A stretch of 64,000 bases of DNA, from contig NC_057918.1 of assembly GCF_018873765.1 (NCBI RefSeq), positions 10,920,862-10,984,861 of the forward strand, written 5' to 3'. Every line of letters starts with the position of its first letter. Within the stretch, counting starts at the first letter, position 1. Shown piece by piece: positions 62,136 to 64,000 of the stretch. The notes beneath the pieces were generated by a model. The model searched no databases. It was not told where the DNA came from and saw nothing but the letters and a program-made list of their open reading frames with translations. The DNA is from Telopea speciosissima (taxonomy: Eukaryota; Streptophyta; Magnoliopsida; Proteales; Proteaceae). The position numbers were made by a program, and so were the translations under genes.

Positions 62136-62639
62136 TAGGTTAATTTTAATCCTTAATAAAGCGGATGTCATAGTACTCTTTGTTTAATATAACGAATAAT
62201 CCGGTTACAATATTTTATGCGATCATATGATAATACCTCTTTATTGTAATATGGAAGATGCTACTGACAAATCAGCTTCCCCTTTAATAATAATAAGCTT
62301 TTCAAAGCACTGCTGTAACATGTGGCTTGCGAAAGCTATTTGGATTGTGGGAAAACTACCATTTGGAATTGTTTGTGCGTCTCGACGAGATTCGGTCTCC
62401 TAAAACCAACTGGTCTTTAAACTTTGTTTATTGAAGAATTAAAATTTTTATTATTTTTAGGAAAATGTTCCACCACATTATTGTTAATATCACCTTCTCA
62501 CCGAGTTTTTCTTCTATTGTTTTTTCTCCCTTATGGTCTTACCATGATCATGTACGCCTTATGTAAATGGAATTATTATTTTTTTATCGTCATTGATGTG
62601 TCATAAAAGACACATTTTTTAGGGAAAAAAGCATTGCTT

Positions 62640-62790
62640 GGTCTATAATTCCTATGCTCAAACATAGGAGTACTTGAAATTACCACTCCACCCCCTCTAA
62701 AATCAAAGATCTTATTCATTTTAATGGCCGGTATACACTTTCTTTGACCCTATAATAGTGTAGGAGACCAGGCAGCAATCTCTTGCCTAT
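62640..62790. repeat. Dispersed repeat, unclassified (copy 3 of 3)
   Basis: Shares 'cataggagtacttgaaatta' and 'ccccctctaaaatcaaagat', then 'cattttaatgg' and 'accaggcagcaatctc', with 6770-6930 and in part with 61735-61870. Confidence 0.45.
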
Positions 62791-63904
62791 TTTATGAATT
62801 GGAGTAGGAGAATGACACTAAAATCCGGGTAAAATGCCACAGCCTTGTGGGTTCCACAAGTCACCATCAGCAACAGCAAGTTATATGCACATTCATGAAC
62901 AGTTTCAATATTTTGAGATAACAAATTTTTTTCTTCCTTTTTCGAATAGATGTGTGTTAAATAAATAAATATATAAGTAAAGAAAAGTATGTTCAACCTT
63001 ACATTTGTAAATATAACGAGATTCAAGCGTAGATTGTAGGAAAATAAATTGTCTTTAATCCCCAACTCATGGTCGTGAAATTAAGTAATTAGTTGACTGC
63101 CAACTAATAAAAGATATTTAAATCTCAGTCCAAACCCTGTTCGAACTCAAGATGGATTCGAGTCGGCAAAGCCAAACTTGCACCCTAAAGTGAAATATTA
63201 TTGTCAAAGGTCTTTTGTTATTTTTCCAAATCTATCAGGACACCTTTTTCTTCATTTGATAGAAAATCTTGGTTTTTCTTTCTTATTTCTATTTCTATAT
63301 CTGATGTTTCTATTTTTTTTCTTTCTTCCAAGGATACAATTATAAACTTAATATCCTTTTATATACTGCAATGAGAGTGAAACCTAATATATAATACCCC
63401 TCATAACTACCACTTTTCCATTGTTTCAAACATGGATGGCAACCCTCGATCCAATTTACCAAACGATTACATTACAATTTTTCATTACTCACATCCATGT
63501 CCCAGTTAGATACTTAGATATTGTCCAATTCAATACTAACATTCATAATTCTACCCAAAAAAAAATAAAAAATTTACTAACATTCTTAATTATAAATTGA
63601 TACTTTAACGACTTGATGGCTACGGATGGGAATTTTTTTTTTTTAAATTAAACTTATAAAAAATAAGTAGATAAAATTTGTTGGCATCTTTTGTACGCAC
63701 AACTGTAAACAATTGAAAATTTTGGAAAAAGAATAACAATTTTAGGTTTATGGATACACAAGGCATGTTAATGATACTAAATTCTAATGAAGTCATGATA
63801 TGCAACCATGTACAACTGTACAAGGGATGACATTGATACGGAAATGAGTCACATAGGAGGCAATGAAGTAGAGAATACAATTCACTAGTGGAACGAAACA
63901 ATCA
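62791..63904. other. AT-rich intergenic, nothing recognised
   Basis: Low-complexity AT-rich sequence with A- and T-runs; no coding or repeat signature that I can name. Confidence 0.5.
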
Positions 63905-64000
63905 AACAACTAGACTGAGCGCAATTGCTAGTGCAGCTGGTTTGAGGCTAGTGCAGAGCCTAGCCCTCAAGAGGTCGCTCGAAACCTCTTGTTTCCCATT
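63905..64000 (+). mobile_element. Possible SINE, cut by the window end
   Basis: 'Gcgcaattgctagtgcagct' followed by 'ggtcgctcgaaacctcttg' has box A/box B spacing similar to tRNA-derived SINEs. It cannot be confirmed because the 3' part lies outside the window. Confidence 0.3.

Overview
This is a 64 kb piece of a large, repeat-rich nuclear genome from a flowering plant. The evidence is GT-AG introns (several over 1.5 kb, swollen by insertions), plant-specific gene families (a WRKY IIb factor, a plant LRR pseudokinase receptor, an At1g69800-type CBS protein) and plant repeat classes (CACTA, hAT MITEs, LTR elements, RTE and L1 LINEs, tRNA-derived SINEs). The species cannot be fixed from the sequence. 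All family assignments come from reading the proteins; no database was searched.

Layout. 1-2.1 kb: RTE LINE tail, a foldback hairpin, an old LTR carrying a SINE, then the WRKY promoter. 2.1-5.6 kb (+): six-exon WRKY72-like gene with a related old LTR inside its last intron. 5.6-9.6 kb: repeats. 9.6-12.8 kb (+): CBS-domain gene of the SnRK1-gamma-like type. 12.9-19.8 kb (-): a decayed PPR gene split by a 5,479-bp CACTA transposon (13396-18874, TAT target duplication). That transposon carries fragments of two host genes, an organellar ribosomal protein L1 and the mitochondrial protease FtsH4, and no visible transposase. 20.0-32.5 kb (-): eleven-exon GUF1/LepA mitochondrial elongation factor 4; intron 2 holds a complete-looking non-autonomous LTR element (AAAAT duplication), whose 3' LTR holds a 153-bp hAT MITE. 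33.7-34.1 kb: LINE RNase H relic. 34.5-42.7 kb (+): RAD6/UBC2 ubiquitin-conjugating enzyme with a 4.3 kb last intron full of repeats. 46.0-49.4 kb (-): LRR receptor-like pseudokinase. 52.0-55.2 kb (-): 360-aa plant protein of unknown function. 55.7-64 kb: gene-poor, with a LINE 3' end, TIR elements, a hairpin, a solo LTR with an internal minisatellite, and SINE-like sequence.

The intact genes are unrelated single-copy-type loci and do not form a pathway: WRKY72 and RAD6 are nuclear, GUF1 is mitochondrial, and the LRR protein is at the plasma membrane. In the five multi-exon gene models whose whole coding frame could be summed (WRKY, CBS, GUF1, UBC2, LRR-RLK) and in the 360-aa gene, the chosen splice sites give an uninterrupted frame.

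The most unusual content is (i) the Pack-type CACTA element with two captured organelle-protein genes, (ii) a set of terminal-inverted-repeat elements whose interiors are built from one short degenerate phrase each, (iii) a 45-bp RTE insertion with a perfect 19-bp target duplication, and (iv) an exact 228-bp tandem duplication that post-dates a MITE insertion.
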